NCBI GenBank assembly: GCA_017442315.1
Contig: JAFRZX010000052.1
Location: forward strand, 1-64,000
Direction of reading: 5' to 3'
Source of the DNA: Bacteroidales bacterium
GTDB lineage: Bacteria > Bacteroidota > Bacteroidia > Bacteroidales > UBA932
DNA: 64,000 nucleotides
The notes beneath the pieces were generated by a model. It did not search any database. It had not been told where the DNA came from and saw only the letters and a program-made list of their open reading frames with translations. The translations under genes and the position numbers were made by a program. Shown here piece by piece: positions 54,844-62,913 of this stretch; position 1 is the stretch's first letter; each line of letters begins with the position of its first letter.

Positions 54844-57306
54844 ATGAAGAAATTAGACCAGTTCATATTGAAATCGTTCATCGGACCGTTCTTCGCGATC
54901 CTTCTGGTGGTCGTTTTCATCCTTATGATGCAGTTTCTTTGGCTATATATCGACGAGCTGGTGGGTAAAGGATTAAGCTTCAAGGTCATACTTGAGTTCC
55001 TTGGCTGGGGAAGCGCAACTCTTCTCCCATTGTCACTGCCTCTTGCGACTCTTCTGGCTTCAATGATGACATTAGGAACCCTCGGTGAGAACAATGAACT
55101 GTTGGCAATCAAAGCTGCAGGCATTTCTCTGCAGAGGGTGCTCATTCCCCTTGGGATTTCATGCGGAATAATAAGTGTCGGAGCATTCTTCATTTCAAAC
55201 GACCTTATTCCAGTCGCTTACAACAAGATATATACTCTTCGTGATGATATAGGAAGAACTAAGGAAGAAATCAAAATTCCTACCGGCACTTTCTACAGCG
55301 GCATCGAAGGATACATACTCAGAGTCGACGACAGAAATGACGAGAGTGGAATGATGCACGGGGTGATGGTATATAATCACACCAAGAACAAAGGCAACAC
55401 AAGCCTTACCCTGGCAGATTCCGCCCAGATGAAGATGTCCAAGGACAAGAGCTATCTTACATTCGTGCTCTTTGATGGATCCAATTATGAAGAGACCAAC
55501 AACAAAAAATACCGGGACACCACGCTGCAGCTCCAGAAGATAGACTTCCACAGACAGGAACTCATAATTCCGCTGGAAAACTATGCATTCCAGAAATCGG
55601 ATTCAAGCCGTTTCAACGATCAGGTGAAATCAATGAACCTGGACCAGCTGTACCATGGACAGGATTCCATAGGAGCGCTGAACACAGCCGGAAAACTCCG
55701 CAACATAGAATCCATAAAGACCAGCAGGACATTGCGTTACAACAGTCAGCTGGACACCTTGTCAAAACGACGCCCGACATCTCCGTTCATACCGGAAGAC
55801 AGACAGACCTGGAAAGACATCAAAGACGAAATCAAGGCACTGGAAAAAGCAAAAAGCAATGCTGACGAACTTCAGAACACATTGAACACCTACGCCAGGG
55901 AACGTTTCCACCACACATTCACGTTAAGGCTTATCGATATCGAAATACTGAAGAAATTCGCTCTGTCCATCGCCTGTCTGATATTCTTCTTTATCGGAGC
56001 TCCGCTAGGTGCCCTCATACGCAAAGGTGGATTAGGAACTCCAGCCATCATATCCGTATTGTTTTTCGTAGTATATTGGGTAATAGACATATCAGGAACA
56101 AAGCTGGCAAGAGACGGAGCTGTGGGAGCATTCCATGGCGTATTCATTTCCAGCTACATCCTCCTCCCGACAGGACTTTATCTTACATGGAAAGCCATCA
56201 ATGATGCTTCACTGTTCAGCATGGATGCCATCAAGTCCGGAATCAGGAAAATAAAGGCAAAAATCATGGGTACATTCAAGAAAACCCGCATAGTCTACAT
56301 GGGCACACCGGAATTTGCTGTAGCTCCTCTGGATGCCCTCATCAGAAACGGATACAAGATTGTAGGGGTGGTTACTGTAGCAGACAAAGCCAGCGGACGC
56401 GGTCTGAAGGTAAACGAAAGCGCAGTAAAGAAATATGCAGTAGAACATGGAATTCCGATACTGCAGCCCGTTTCTCTAAAAGATCCCGAATTCATTGAAG
56501 CCCTGAAGTCATGGAAACCGGATCTTGCAGTGGTGGTGGCATTCCGGATGCTACCTAAGATAGTATGGGAAATCCCACGTCTGGGTACATTCAATCTTCA
56601 CGCAGCACTTCTTCCTCAATACCGTGGTGCAGCTCCTATCAACTGGGCCGTGATCAATGGTGACAAGAACACGGGCGTGACGACATTCATGATTGATGAC
56701 GGTATGGACACAGGCCATATCATGTATCGTGAGCAATGTATGATAGGACCTGACGAGACTGTAGGAGAAGTACATGACAAACTCATGGAAGCAGGAGCAC
56801 ACCTCGTAGTACAGACCGTTGAAGCCATAATAGAAGGCAACGTGGAAATGAGGGTACAGCGAAGCTTTATCCAAGGCTCTGAAATACTCCGTCCTGCCCC
56901 TAAGATCACAAGAGAACTTTGTCATATCGACTGGAACGGAAAGACCAGACACATATATAACCTCATACGCGGTCTAAGCCCATATCCTGGAGCATTCACC
57001 GAACTGATCAGGAATGGAAAATCGACTCAGATGAAGATATTCTCTGCAACAAAGATTACTGGGGAGGAATATGCACAAATGCTTGCTGAATGCGGCATGG
57101 ACAAGGCTGCTGCAGGAACAATTCTTTCTGACGGAAAGAGTTATCTGGCGATAGCCACTGCAGACGGAGCCATATCCATAAAGTCAATGCAGCTGGCCGG
57201 AAAGAAGAGGATGGACGTCAAGGACTTCCTCATAGGTTTCAGAGATCCTGCAGTTTACACAACATCTGAAGGAACATCATCCAACATAACAGGCAAACAT
57301 GCATAA
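54844..57306 (+). CDS. LptF/LptG permease fused in frame to methionyl-tRNA formyltransferase
   Basis: A single open frame of 820 codons. Residues 1 to about 470 form a YjgP/YjgQ (LptF/G) permease: KSFIGPFFAILLVVVFILMM, the coupling region LGENNELLAIKAAGISLQRV, a large periplasmic domain, and three C-terminal membrane segments ending near WKAINDASLFSMDA. After a basic linker (SGIRKIKAKIMGTFKK), codon 475 begins methionyl-tRNA formyltransferase: TRIVYMGTPEFAVAPLDALI, HAALLPQYRGAAPINWA (catalytic Asn/His region) and DDGMDTGHI, plus the C-terminal OB-like domain. Fmt formylates initiator Met-tRNA. There is no stop between the parts. The ATG at 56266 could serve as an internal start for free Fmt (346 residues). 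I start at 54844; a TTG at 54778 is also in frame. Confidence 0.88.
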   Translation: MKKLDQFILKSFIGPFFAILLVVVFILMMQFLWLYIDELVGKGLSFKVILEFLGWGSATLLPLSLPLATLLASMMTLGTLGENNELLAIKAAGISLQRVLIPLGISCGIISVGAFFISNDLIPVAYNKIYTLRDDIGRTKEEIKIPTGTFYSGIEGYILRVDDRNDESGMMHGVMVYNHTKNKGNTSLTLADSAQMKMSKDKSYLTFVLFDGSNYEETNNKKYRDTTLQLQKIDFHRQELIIPLENYAFQKSDSSRFNDQVKSMNLDQLYHGQDSIGALNTAGKLRNIESIKTSRTLRYNSQLDTLSKRRPTSPFIPEDRQTWKDIKDEIKALEKAKSNADELQNTLNTYARERFHHTFTLRLIDIEILKKFALSIACLIFFFIGAPLGALIRKGGLGTPAIISVLFFVVYWVIDISGTKLARDGAVGAFHGVFISSYILLPTGLYLTWKAINDASLFSMDAIKSGIRKIKAKIMGTFKKTRIVYMGTPEFAVAPLDALIRNGYKIVGVVTVADKASGRGLKVNESAVKKYAVEHGIPILQPVSLKDPEFIEALKSWKPDLAVVVAFRMLPKIVWEIPRLGTFNLHAALLPQYRGAAPINWAVINGDKNTGVTTFMIDDGMDTGHIMYREQCMIGPDETVGEVHDKLMEAGAHLVVQTVEAIIEGNVEMRVQRSFIQGSEILRPAPKITRELCHIDWNGKTRHIYNLIRGLSPYPGAFTELIRNGKSTQMKIFSATKITGEEYAQMLAECGMDKAAAGTILSDGKSYLAIATADGAISIKSMQLAGKKRMDVKDFLIGFRDPAVYTTSEGTSSNITGKHA

Positions 57307-57964
57307 AAAGGTTGTCATAATCGGTGACGGATGCTTTCCGAAAAAGGAATATCCCAGATATCTGATACGTACGGCAGATGTCATCATATGCTGTGACGGA
57401 GCTTTCAACAAGTACATGCGTAACTGTAACTCCTTATTCGGGACTGAAAGGCTCCCGGACGCTGTCATAGGAGACATTGACTCACTATCCGAAAGCGCAC
57501 GACGAAAATATCAGGATATAATCATCCACATCGATGAACAGGAAAACAACGATCAGACAAAAGCCTTTACCTGGGCTCTCGAAAACATCGAAGACATCAG
57601 TGATATACATATCCTTGGAGCAACAGGACAACGTGAAGACCACACCATAGGCAACATCTCGCTCCTGATGGAATATGCACGCCGGTTCAATACTGAAGCA
57701 AGAGGCATAAATGTGGAAATGGTATCTGATTTCAGTACAATCTTCGCAGTCACAGACTCAATAGAATTGAATTGCGGCACAGGTCGAAGCATATCCGTCA
57801 TTTCTCCAGACAACTCATTGAAGATAAAGTCGTCCGGTCTTGAATGGCCTACAGACGATGTAGTGTTTGACAACTGGTGGAAAGCAACTCTCAACAAAGC
57901 CTGTTCCGACACTGTAAAACTGGAATTCAGTCACAGGTCTATTGCTATAATCATAATGAATTAA
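57299..57964 (+). CDS. thiN: Thiamine pyrophosphokinase
   Basis: A 221-residue enzyme that makes thiamine diphosphate, the cofactor of IlvB among others. Family motifs are VIICCDGAFNKYM near residue 30, PDAVIGDIDSLS near 55, NDQTKAFTWAL near 83 and LGATGQREDHTIGN near 105, the last including the substrate-binding Arg/Asp. The C-terminal beta-sandwich is present. It overlaps the end of the lptG-fmt frame by 8 bp, which indicates coupling. Confidence 0.9.
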   Translation: MHKKVVIIGDGCFPKKEYPRYLIRTADVIICCDGAFNKYMRNCNSLFGTERLPDAVIGDIDSLSESARRKYQDIIIHIDEQENNDQTKAFTWALENIEDISDIHILGATGQREDHTIGNISLLMEYARRFNTEARGINVEMVSDFSTIFAVTDSIELNCGTGRSISVISPDNSLKIKSSGLEWPTDDVVFDNWWKATLNKACSDTVKLEFSHRSIAIIIMN

Positions 57965-58008
57965 AGGCATTTTAGATAAATTTATTAGGAAAATACCGAC
58001 AAAAAGCA

Positions 58009-58016
58009 TAAATTTG
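58009..58016 (+). promoter_or_regulatory. Promoter -7 element for ilvA-ilvE
   Basis: TAAATTTG matches TAnnTTTG, with a predicted start near 58021, about 18 bases before the ilvA ATG. Confidence 0.55.
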
Positions 58017-58038
58017 AAACAAATCCGATTCAACAGAA

Positions 58039-59298
58039 ATGGACACGACAAAATACTTTCCGACTATCGAAGCGATAGGAAATGCCTCCAAGGTCCTCGG
58101 CGAGATCCTTGAGGCTACACCATTTCAGAAGAACAACAATCTCTCAGACATCTACAATGCTGAGATCTATCTCAAAAGAGAAGACCTTCAGATGGTAAGG
58201 TCATACAAGATCAGAGGAGCATACAACAAGATCAGATCCATCGATCCCGAATCAATGCAGAACGGCATTGTGTGCGCCAGTGCAGGAAATCACGCCCAGG
58301 GAGTAGCATTCTCCTGCAATAAGCTCAAGATAATGGGATCCATATTCATGCCGACTACTACACCGAAGCAGAAGATCGAACAAGTCCGTATGTTCGGCAA
58401 GGAATACATTGAGATAATCCTCACAGGAGACACCTTTGATGCGGCAAATGCAGCAGCCATAGAATACGCACAACAGCACGAGAAGACATTCATACCGCCA
58501 TTCGATGATCCTAAGGTCATAGAAGGGCAAGGTACCATAGGAAAAGAGATCCTGGAGCAGACAAAAGTCGAGCTCGACTATATATTCGTACCGATAGGGG
58601 GAGGCGGACTTGCCTCAGGACTAGGCTCATATATCAAGCAGATGTCACCGAAGACAAAGATCATAGGTGTAGAGCCGGGCGGTGCGCCATGCATGAAAGC
58701 TGCGATAGATGCCGGTCATGTAGTGGAACTTGAAGAAATAGACAAATTCGTTGACGGAGCCGCAGTAAAAAGAGCCGGCAACCACACTTACGAAATATGC
58801 AAGGAGGTGCTTGATGATATTGTCGTTGTTCCAGAAGGAGCAGTATGCACGACCATCATCCATATGTACAACAAGAGCGCGATTGTAGTCGAACCGGCAG
58901 GAGCTCTTGCGGCAGCAGCCCTCCGCTTCTATGCAGACAAGATAAAAGGCAAAAATGTAGCATGCATTGTCAGCGGCAGCAACAATGACATCATAAGGAT
59001 GGAGGAGATTCGGGAGAAATCGCTGATATATGAAGGTCTGAAGCATTATTTCATCGTCAATTTTCCTCAGAAATCAGGTGCCATCGTTTCATTCATCCAG
59101 GATGTCATCGGTCCTACAGACGATCTCGTCCACATCCAGTATATAAAGAAAACCAACAAGAACTTCGGACCGGCTCTGATCGGTATAGAACTCGCGACAA
59201 AAGAGAATTTCGAGCCGCTGATCAAACGGTTGAATGAACACGGAATATCCTACGAATACATCAACGAGAACAACCAATTGTTTGAAATACTAATCTGA
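58039..59298 (+). CDS. ilvA: Threonine dehydratase (threonine ammonia-lyase)
   Basis: A 419-residue PLP enzyme converting threonine to 2-oxobutanoate, the first step of isoleucine synthesis. The PLP lysine is in MVRSYKIRGAYNK near residue 57. SAGNHAQGVAFSC and the glycine loop VPIGGGGLASGLGSY are typical. A C-terminal ACT-like regulatory domain (about 335-419, FPQKSGAIVSFIQDV) is present, so feedback by Ile or Val is plausible. The following gene is a second ilvE, 6 bp downstream. Confidence 0.93.
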   Translation: MDTTKYFPTIEAIGNASKVLGEILEATPFQKNNNLSDIYNAEIYLKREDLQMVRSYKIRGAYNKIRSIDPESMQNGIVCASAGNHAQGVAFSCNKLKIMGSIFMPTTTPKQKIEQVRMFGKEYIEIILTGDTFDAANAAAIEYAQQHEKTFIPPFDDPKVIEGQGTIGKEILEQTKVELDYIFVPIGGGGLASGLGSYIKQMSPKTKIIGVEPGGAPCMKAAIDAGHVVELEEIDKFVDGAAVKRAGNHTYEICKEVLDDIVVVPEGAVCTTIIHMYNKSAIVVEPAGALAAAALRFYADKIKGKNVACIVSGSNNDIIRMEEIREKSLIYEGLKHYFIVNFPQKSGAIVSFIQDVIGPTDDLVHIQYIKKTNKNFGPALIGIELATKENFEPLIKRLNEHGISYEYINENNQLFEILI

Positions 59299-59304
59299 TA
59301 TATC

Positions 59305-60339
59305 ATGAGCAAAATCGACTGGAGTAAACTCACATTTTCCTACACTAAGACGAACACAATCCTCAAAACCACATTCAGAGATGGAGCATGGACACCAGTA
59401 GAAAGTCTTACCGATGACTATCTCAGTATCAGTTCCTTCTCCGGAGCACTCCATTATGCAATCGAATGCTTTGAAGGTCTTAAAGCCTTTAGAGGCAAAG
59501 ACGGACGCATCAGGCTCTTCAGACCGGAAGAGAATGCATTGCGTCTGAGAAGATCTGCAGAATACTTAGGCATAGAGGCCCCTTCAGTTGAAATGTTTGT
59601 AGATCTATGCAAAAGAGCTGTAATGGAGAACATTGAGTTCGTCCCACCGTTTGAAGAGGCAGGAGCATCACTTTATATCCGTCCTACGCTGATCGGAACC
59701 AATCCTCAGTTAGGAGTCCAGTCATCAAAGGAAAGCACATTCCTCATCCTGTGTTCTCCTGTAGGAGCATACGTTGGAGGTGCATTAGATGCCGTAGACG
59801 TTGTCATTGCCCGGAACTATGACAGAGCTGCTCCAAACGGTTCAGGTTCATACAAAGTAGGTGGCAATTATGCTTGTTCTCTACGTTCATTGAACATTGC
59901 ACACGAATTAGGATACAAAGCTGTGCTCTACCTTGACCCTGCGACAAAGACTCATATTGACGAGTTCAACTCATCAAACTTCTTTGCAATAAAGGGTAAC
60001 AGCTACATAACACCTAAATCTGAATCAATACTGCCATCAATTACCAACAAGTCGCTCGAACAGGTTGCTGCTCATCTCGGCATGCAGGTGGAAAGAAGAC
60101 CTGTACCGGTTGAGGAACTCAGCACTTTTGATGAGGTCGGAGAATGCGGTACTGCCGTAGTGATCACACCTGTACACAAACTAGTAGACAAACCTTTCCT
60201 CGAATCAGATCAGGAAACGGTCTACACATTCGGAGACGGACAGTGCGGTCCTAAATCCCTCAAGCTTTACAACTACATCAAAGCCATACAGAGAGGTGAA
60301 ATTGAAGACATCTTCAACTGGAACGTATTCGTAGACTGA
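59305..60339 (+). CDS. ilvE: Branched-chain amino acid aminotransferase (second copy)
   Basis: A 344-residue protein homologous along its whole length to the operon copy at 9454-10482. Shared blocks include CFEGLKAFRG, RAAPNGSGS, KVGGNYA (PLP Lys) and EELSTFDEVGECGTAVVITP. Coupling to ilvA suggests a role in isoleucine formation when threonine-derived 2-oxobutanoate is available; this is inference. A strong terminator follows. Confidence 0.93.
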   Translation: MSKIDWSKLTFSYTKTNTILKTTFRDGAWTPVESLTDDYLSISSFSGALHYAIECFEGLKAFRGKDGRIRLFRPEENALRLRRSAEYLGIEAPSVEMFVDLCKRAVMENIEFVPPFEEAGASLYIRPTLIGTNPQLGVQSSKESTFLILCSPVGAYVGGALDAVDVVIARNYDRAAPNGSGSYKVGGNYACSLRSLNIAHELGYKAVLYLDPATKTHIDEFNSSNFFAIKGNSYITPKSESILPSITNKSLEQVAAHLGMQVERRPVPVEELSTFDEVGECGTAVVITPVHKLVDKPFLESDQETVYTFGDGQCGPKSLKLYNYIKAIQRGEIEDIFNWNVFVD

Positions 60340-60383
60340 CGGTTAAGCTCATACATGGGACCCAAGGTCCCTTGATCGGACAG

Positions 60384-60425
60384 CAAATCCCCATTAGAAA
60401 ATTCTCTAACGGGGATTTGTTTCTT
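60384..60425 (+). terminator. ilvA-ilvE terminator
   Basis: CAAATCCCC (60384-60392) pairs with GGGGATTTG (60411-60419), extended inward by TTAGA and TCTAA, and is followed by TTTCTT. Confidence 0.8.
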
Positions 60426-60472
60426 AATATAATTGACTTTTGAGTCGTGCTGATATGATTATATATCAGACA

Positions 60473-61564
60473 TCATTTAGGTGCTATCCTGTAAAGGAAG
60501 GCTGCAATAATAGCAAACACCACGTTCGGAAGCCACAGAGCAATCGCAGGTGGAAGAGCCCCGGTATGAACGAACATCTGACTGAAGCGTAGGAAGAGGA
60601 TATACGTAAATGCCAATGCAATTCCGATACCGATGTTCCAACCGATTCCACCCCTGCGCTTCTTTGATGAAAGAGCTACGCCCATTATGGTCAGGATAAA
60701 CGCTGAAAACGGCAAGGCAAAACGGGTGTTCTTTTCTATCAGAGCAAACTTCACATTGGCATCTCCACGCATATTCTGCGTATCTATCAACTGATTCAAC
60801 TCATTATATGTCAATGTCTCAACTGTCTTTTCCGTAAGGTAAAAATCCTTTGGAGAAAGATCTATGAGAGTATCAAGCTGCCTACCGCTACGGACAGCAT
60901 CGCTGAGATCTTCCTTATAGTCCCGGATAAAATATTTCTTCAGTTTCCATCTACCGCTTGTGGTATCGTATACAGCAGATTCTGCAGATATCTTGGAAAC
61001 TAGGACATTGTCTTCTATCTTCTCTAACGTAAACCGGTACGCAGTGTTGTTCCATGAACTGAAAGACTCGGCAAACACGAACTCACCCGGAGATATCTGA
61101 TAGTGGACATTACGTCCGACACTCTTATATCTTGTCTTGATGTACTGATTCTCAAAGTCAAGTCTTGTCTTGTTAGCTTCCGGAATTACAAACAGATTAA
61201 GACATAATGACAAGGCGGCAATCAGAGTGGCAGAAAAAATATACGGAACCATCATCCTATGGAAACTGATTCCACATGAGAGTATGGCTACGATTTCAGA
61301 ATCAGAAGCCATCTTGGATGTGAAGAATATCACCGTAATGAATACAAACAGCGGACTGAACATATTCATGAAATACGGGACAAAATTCACATAGTAATCA
61401 AATATGATAGCTTTCAGCGGAGCTTCCTTGCTAACGAAGTCATCTATCTTTTCACTTATGTCAAATATGATGACAATGCCGATGATAAGTATCAACGCCA
61501 CAAAGAATGTCGTTATGAACTTCTTGACGATATATACGTCCAGCTTTCTTGGTCTGAGATCCAT
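60473..61564 (-). CDS. LptF/LptG-family permease
   Basis: A 363-residue inner-membrane protein with six TM segments and one periplasmic domain, the usual LptF/G length. FDISEKIDDFVSKEAPLKAI and ASDSEIVAILSCGISFHRMM are the N-terminal membrane and coupling regions, and KKRRGGIGWNIGIGIALAF lies at the C-terminal end. With LptB and its partner it lifts lipopolysaccharide from the inner membrane. The likely partner is the permease half of the lptG-fmt fusion. It starts 1 bp after the tgt stop. Confidence 0.9.
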   Translation of the reverse strand: MDLRPRKLDVYIVKKFITTFFVALILIIGIVIIFDISEKIDDFVSKEAPLKAIIFDYYVNFVPYFMNMFSPLFVFITVIFFTSKMASDSEIVAILSCGISFHRMMVPYIFSATLIAALSLCLNLFVIPEANKTRLDFENQYIKTRYKSVGRNVHYQISPGEFVFAESFSSWNNTAYRFTLEKIEDNVLVSKISAESAVYDTTSGRWKLKKYFIRDYKEDLSDAVRSGRQLDTLIDLSPKDFYLTEKTVETLTYNELNQLIDTQNMRGDANVKFALIEKNTRFALPFSAFILTIMGVALSSKKRRGGIGWNIGIGIALAFTYILFLRFSQMFVHTGALPPAIALWLPNVVFAIIAAFLYRIAPK

Positions 61565-61565
61565 A

Positions 61566-62696
61566 TTATAGTCTTGTTGTTATTTTACGGACTGTCTCAT
61601 CTTTCCATGCCTTGAAATCACCCTGACGGATATGTTTCCTGGCTTCCCGTACAAGATCGAGATAGAATGCAAGATTATGTTCACTGGCAATCTGCCCGGC
61701 AAAGATTTCTCCTGCCACAAAAAGATGACGGAGATAAGCCCTTGTATATGTGCTGTCGACAAATGACGTTCCCTTAGGGTCCAGAGGCGAAAAGTCATCA
61801 GCCCATTTCTTATTCTTTATGTTTATGATGCCATCCCATGTGAAGAGCATTCCGTTACGTCCGTTTCTGGTCGGCATGACACAATCAAACATATCCACTC
61901 CCCTTGCAATACCTTCCAGAATGTTTGCCGGCGTTCCTACTCCCATCAGATAACGAGGCTTGTCTTCCGGAAGCATAGGGCACACAACCTCAAGCATCTC
62001 ATACATCTTCTCCGTCGGCTCACCCACTGCAAGACCTCCAATCGCATATCCTTCCCTATCCAAGGCCGCTGCATGATCAACAGCTGCACGCCGAAGATCC
62101 GGATATACACAGCCCTGTATTATAGGGAACAGTGCCTGCGAATAACCATATAGAGGTTCGGTCTCGTCAAAATGTTTCACGCATCTTTCCAGCCATCTCT
62201 GAGTAAGCGACAGAGACTTTTCAGCATAATCATATGTTGCATCACCGGGACAGCATTCGTCAAATGCCATAACTATATCGGCTCCGATGATCCTCTGAGT
62301 ATCCATATTGTTTTCAGGGGTGAAAATATGCTTGGAACCATCTATATGCGAACGGAAGATACACCCCTCAGGTGTCAGTTTTCTTATAGGACTCAGCGAA
62401 AACACTTGAAATCCGCCGCTATCGGTCAGAATAGGCCTGTCCCATGATTCAAATTCATGCAGTCCGCCTGCAGCCTTAAGCACATCGAGTCCGGGACGAA
62501 GATACAGATGATAGGTATTCCCCAAGATGATTTCTGCCTTGATATCCTCCTTCAGATCCTTGTGATATATGCCTTTCACGGACCCTACAGTACCCACCGG
62601 CATAAAAATCGGAGTCTCAATCTGACCATGATCAGTGGTAATCACACCGCATCTTGCTGCCGACTGAGGGTCATTATGTGTCTTTACAAATTTCAT
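61566..62696 (-). CDS. tgt: Queuine tRNA-ribosyltransferase
   Basis: A 376-residue enzyme that exchanges guanine for the queuosine precursor at position 34 of GUN-anticodon tRNAs. Motifs are ILTDSGGFQVFSL (catalytic Asp), FDECCPGDATYDY, YAIGGLAVGEP, and CVMPTRNGRNG with the nucleophile Asp just before it. The start at 62696 (MKFVKTHN) is supported by the -7 element at 62715-62722, which lies upstream; the longer frame from 62717 would begin inside it. Confidence 0.94.
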   Translation of the reverse strand: MKFVKTHNDPQSAARCGVITTDHGQIETPIFMPVGTVGSVKGIYHKDLKEDIKAEIILGNTYHLYLRPGLDVLKAAGGLHEFESWDRPILTDSGGFQVFSLSPIRKLTPEGCIFRSHIDGSKHIFTPENNMDTQRIIGADIVMAFDECCPGDATYDYAEKSLSLTQRWLERCVKHFDETEPLYGYSQALFPIIQGCVYPDLRRAAVDHAAALDREGYAIGGLAVGEPTEKMYEMLEVVCPMLPEDKPRYLMGVGTPANILEGIARGVDMFDCVMPTRNGRNGMLFTWDGIINIKNKKWADDFSPLDPKGTSFVDSTYTRAYLRHLFVAGEIFAGQIASEHNLAFYLDLVREARKHIRQGDFKAWKDETVRKITTRL

Positions 62697-62714
62697 CCAA
62701 ATTATTTTAACCCT

Positions 62715-62722
62715 CAAAGATA
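62715..62722 (-). promoter_or_regulatory. Promoter -7 element for tgt
   Basis: The minus strand reads TATCTTTG, giving a predicted start near 62710, 14 bases before the tgt ATG. A divergent element for the MFS gene is 23 bp away. Confidence 0.6.
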
Positions 62723-62744
62723 GTAACTTTTGATCAAAATCTCG

Positions 62745-62752
62745 TATATTTG
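62745..62752 (+). promoter_or_regulatory. Promoter -7 element for the MFS transporter
   Basis: TATATTTG matches TAnnTTTG. The leader to the ATG at 62914 would be about 157 bases; I see no clear structure in it. Confidence 0.5.
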
Positions 62753-62913
62753 TTTCTGATATGGATGTCCCGACTTTGACAGCGACAACTACATACAGAT
62801 ACTGAAGACAAGTCTATGCATACCGTTGCCCATTGACATACTATGACTGAGTATCTGGAACATAGCAAGTAAAAGAAAAACACTGATAGAATAATTAACA
62901 CCAATTAACAACC

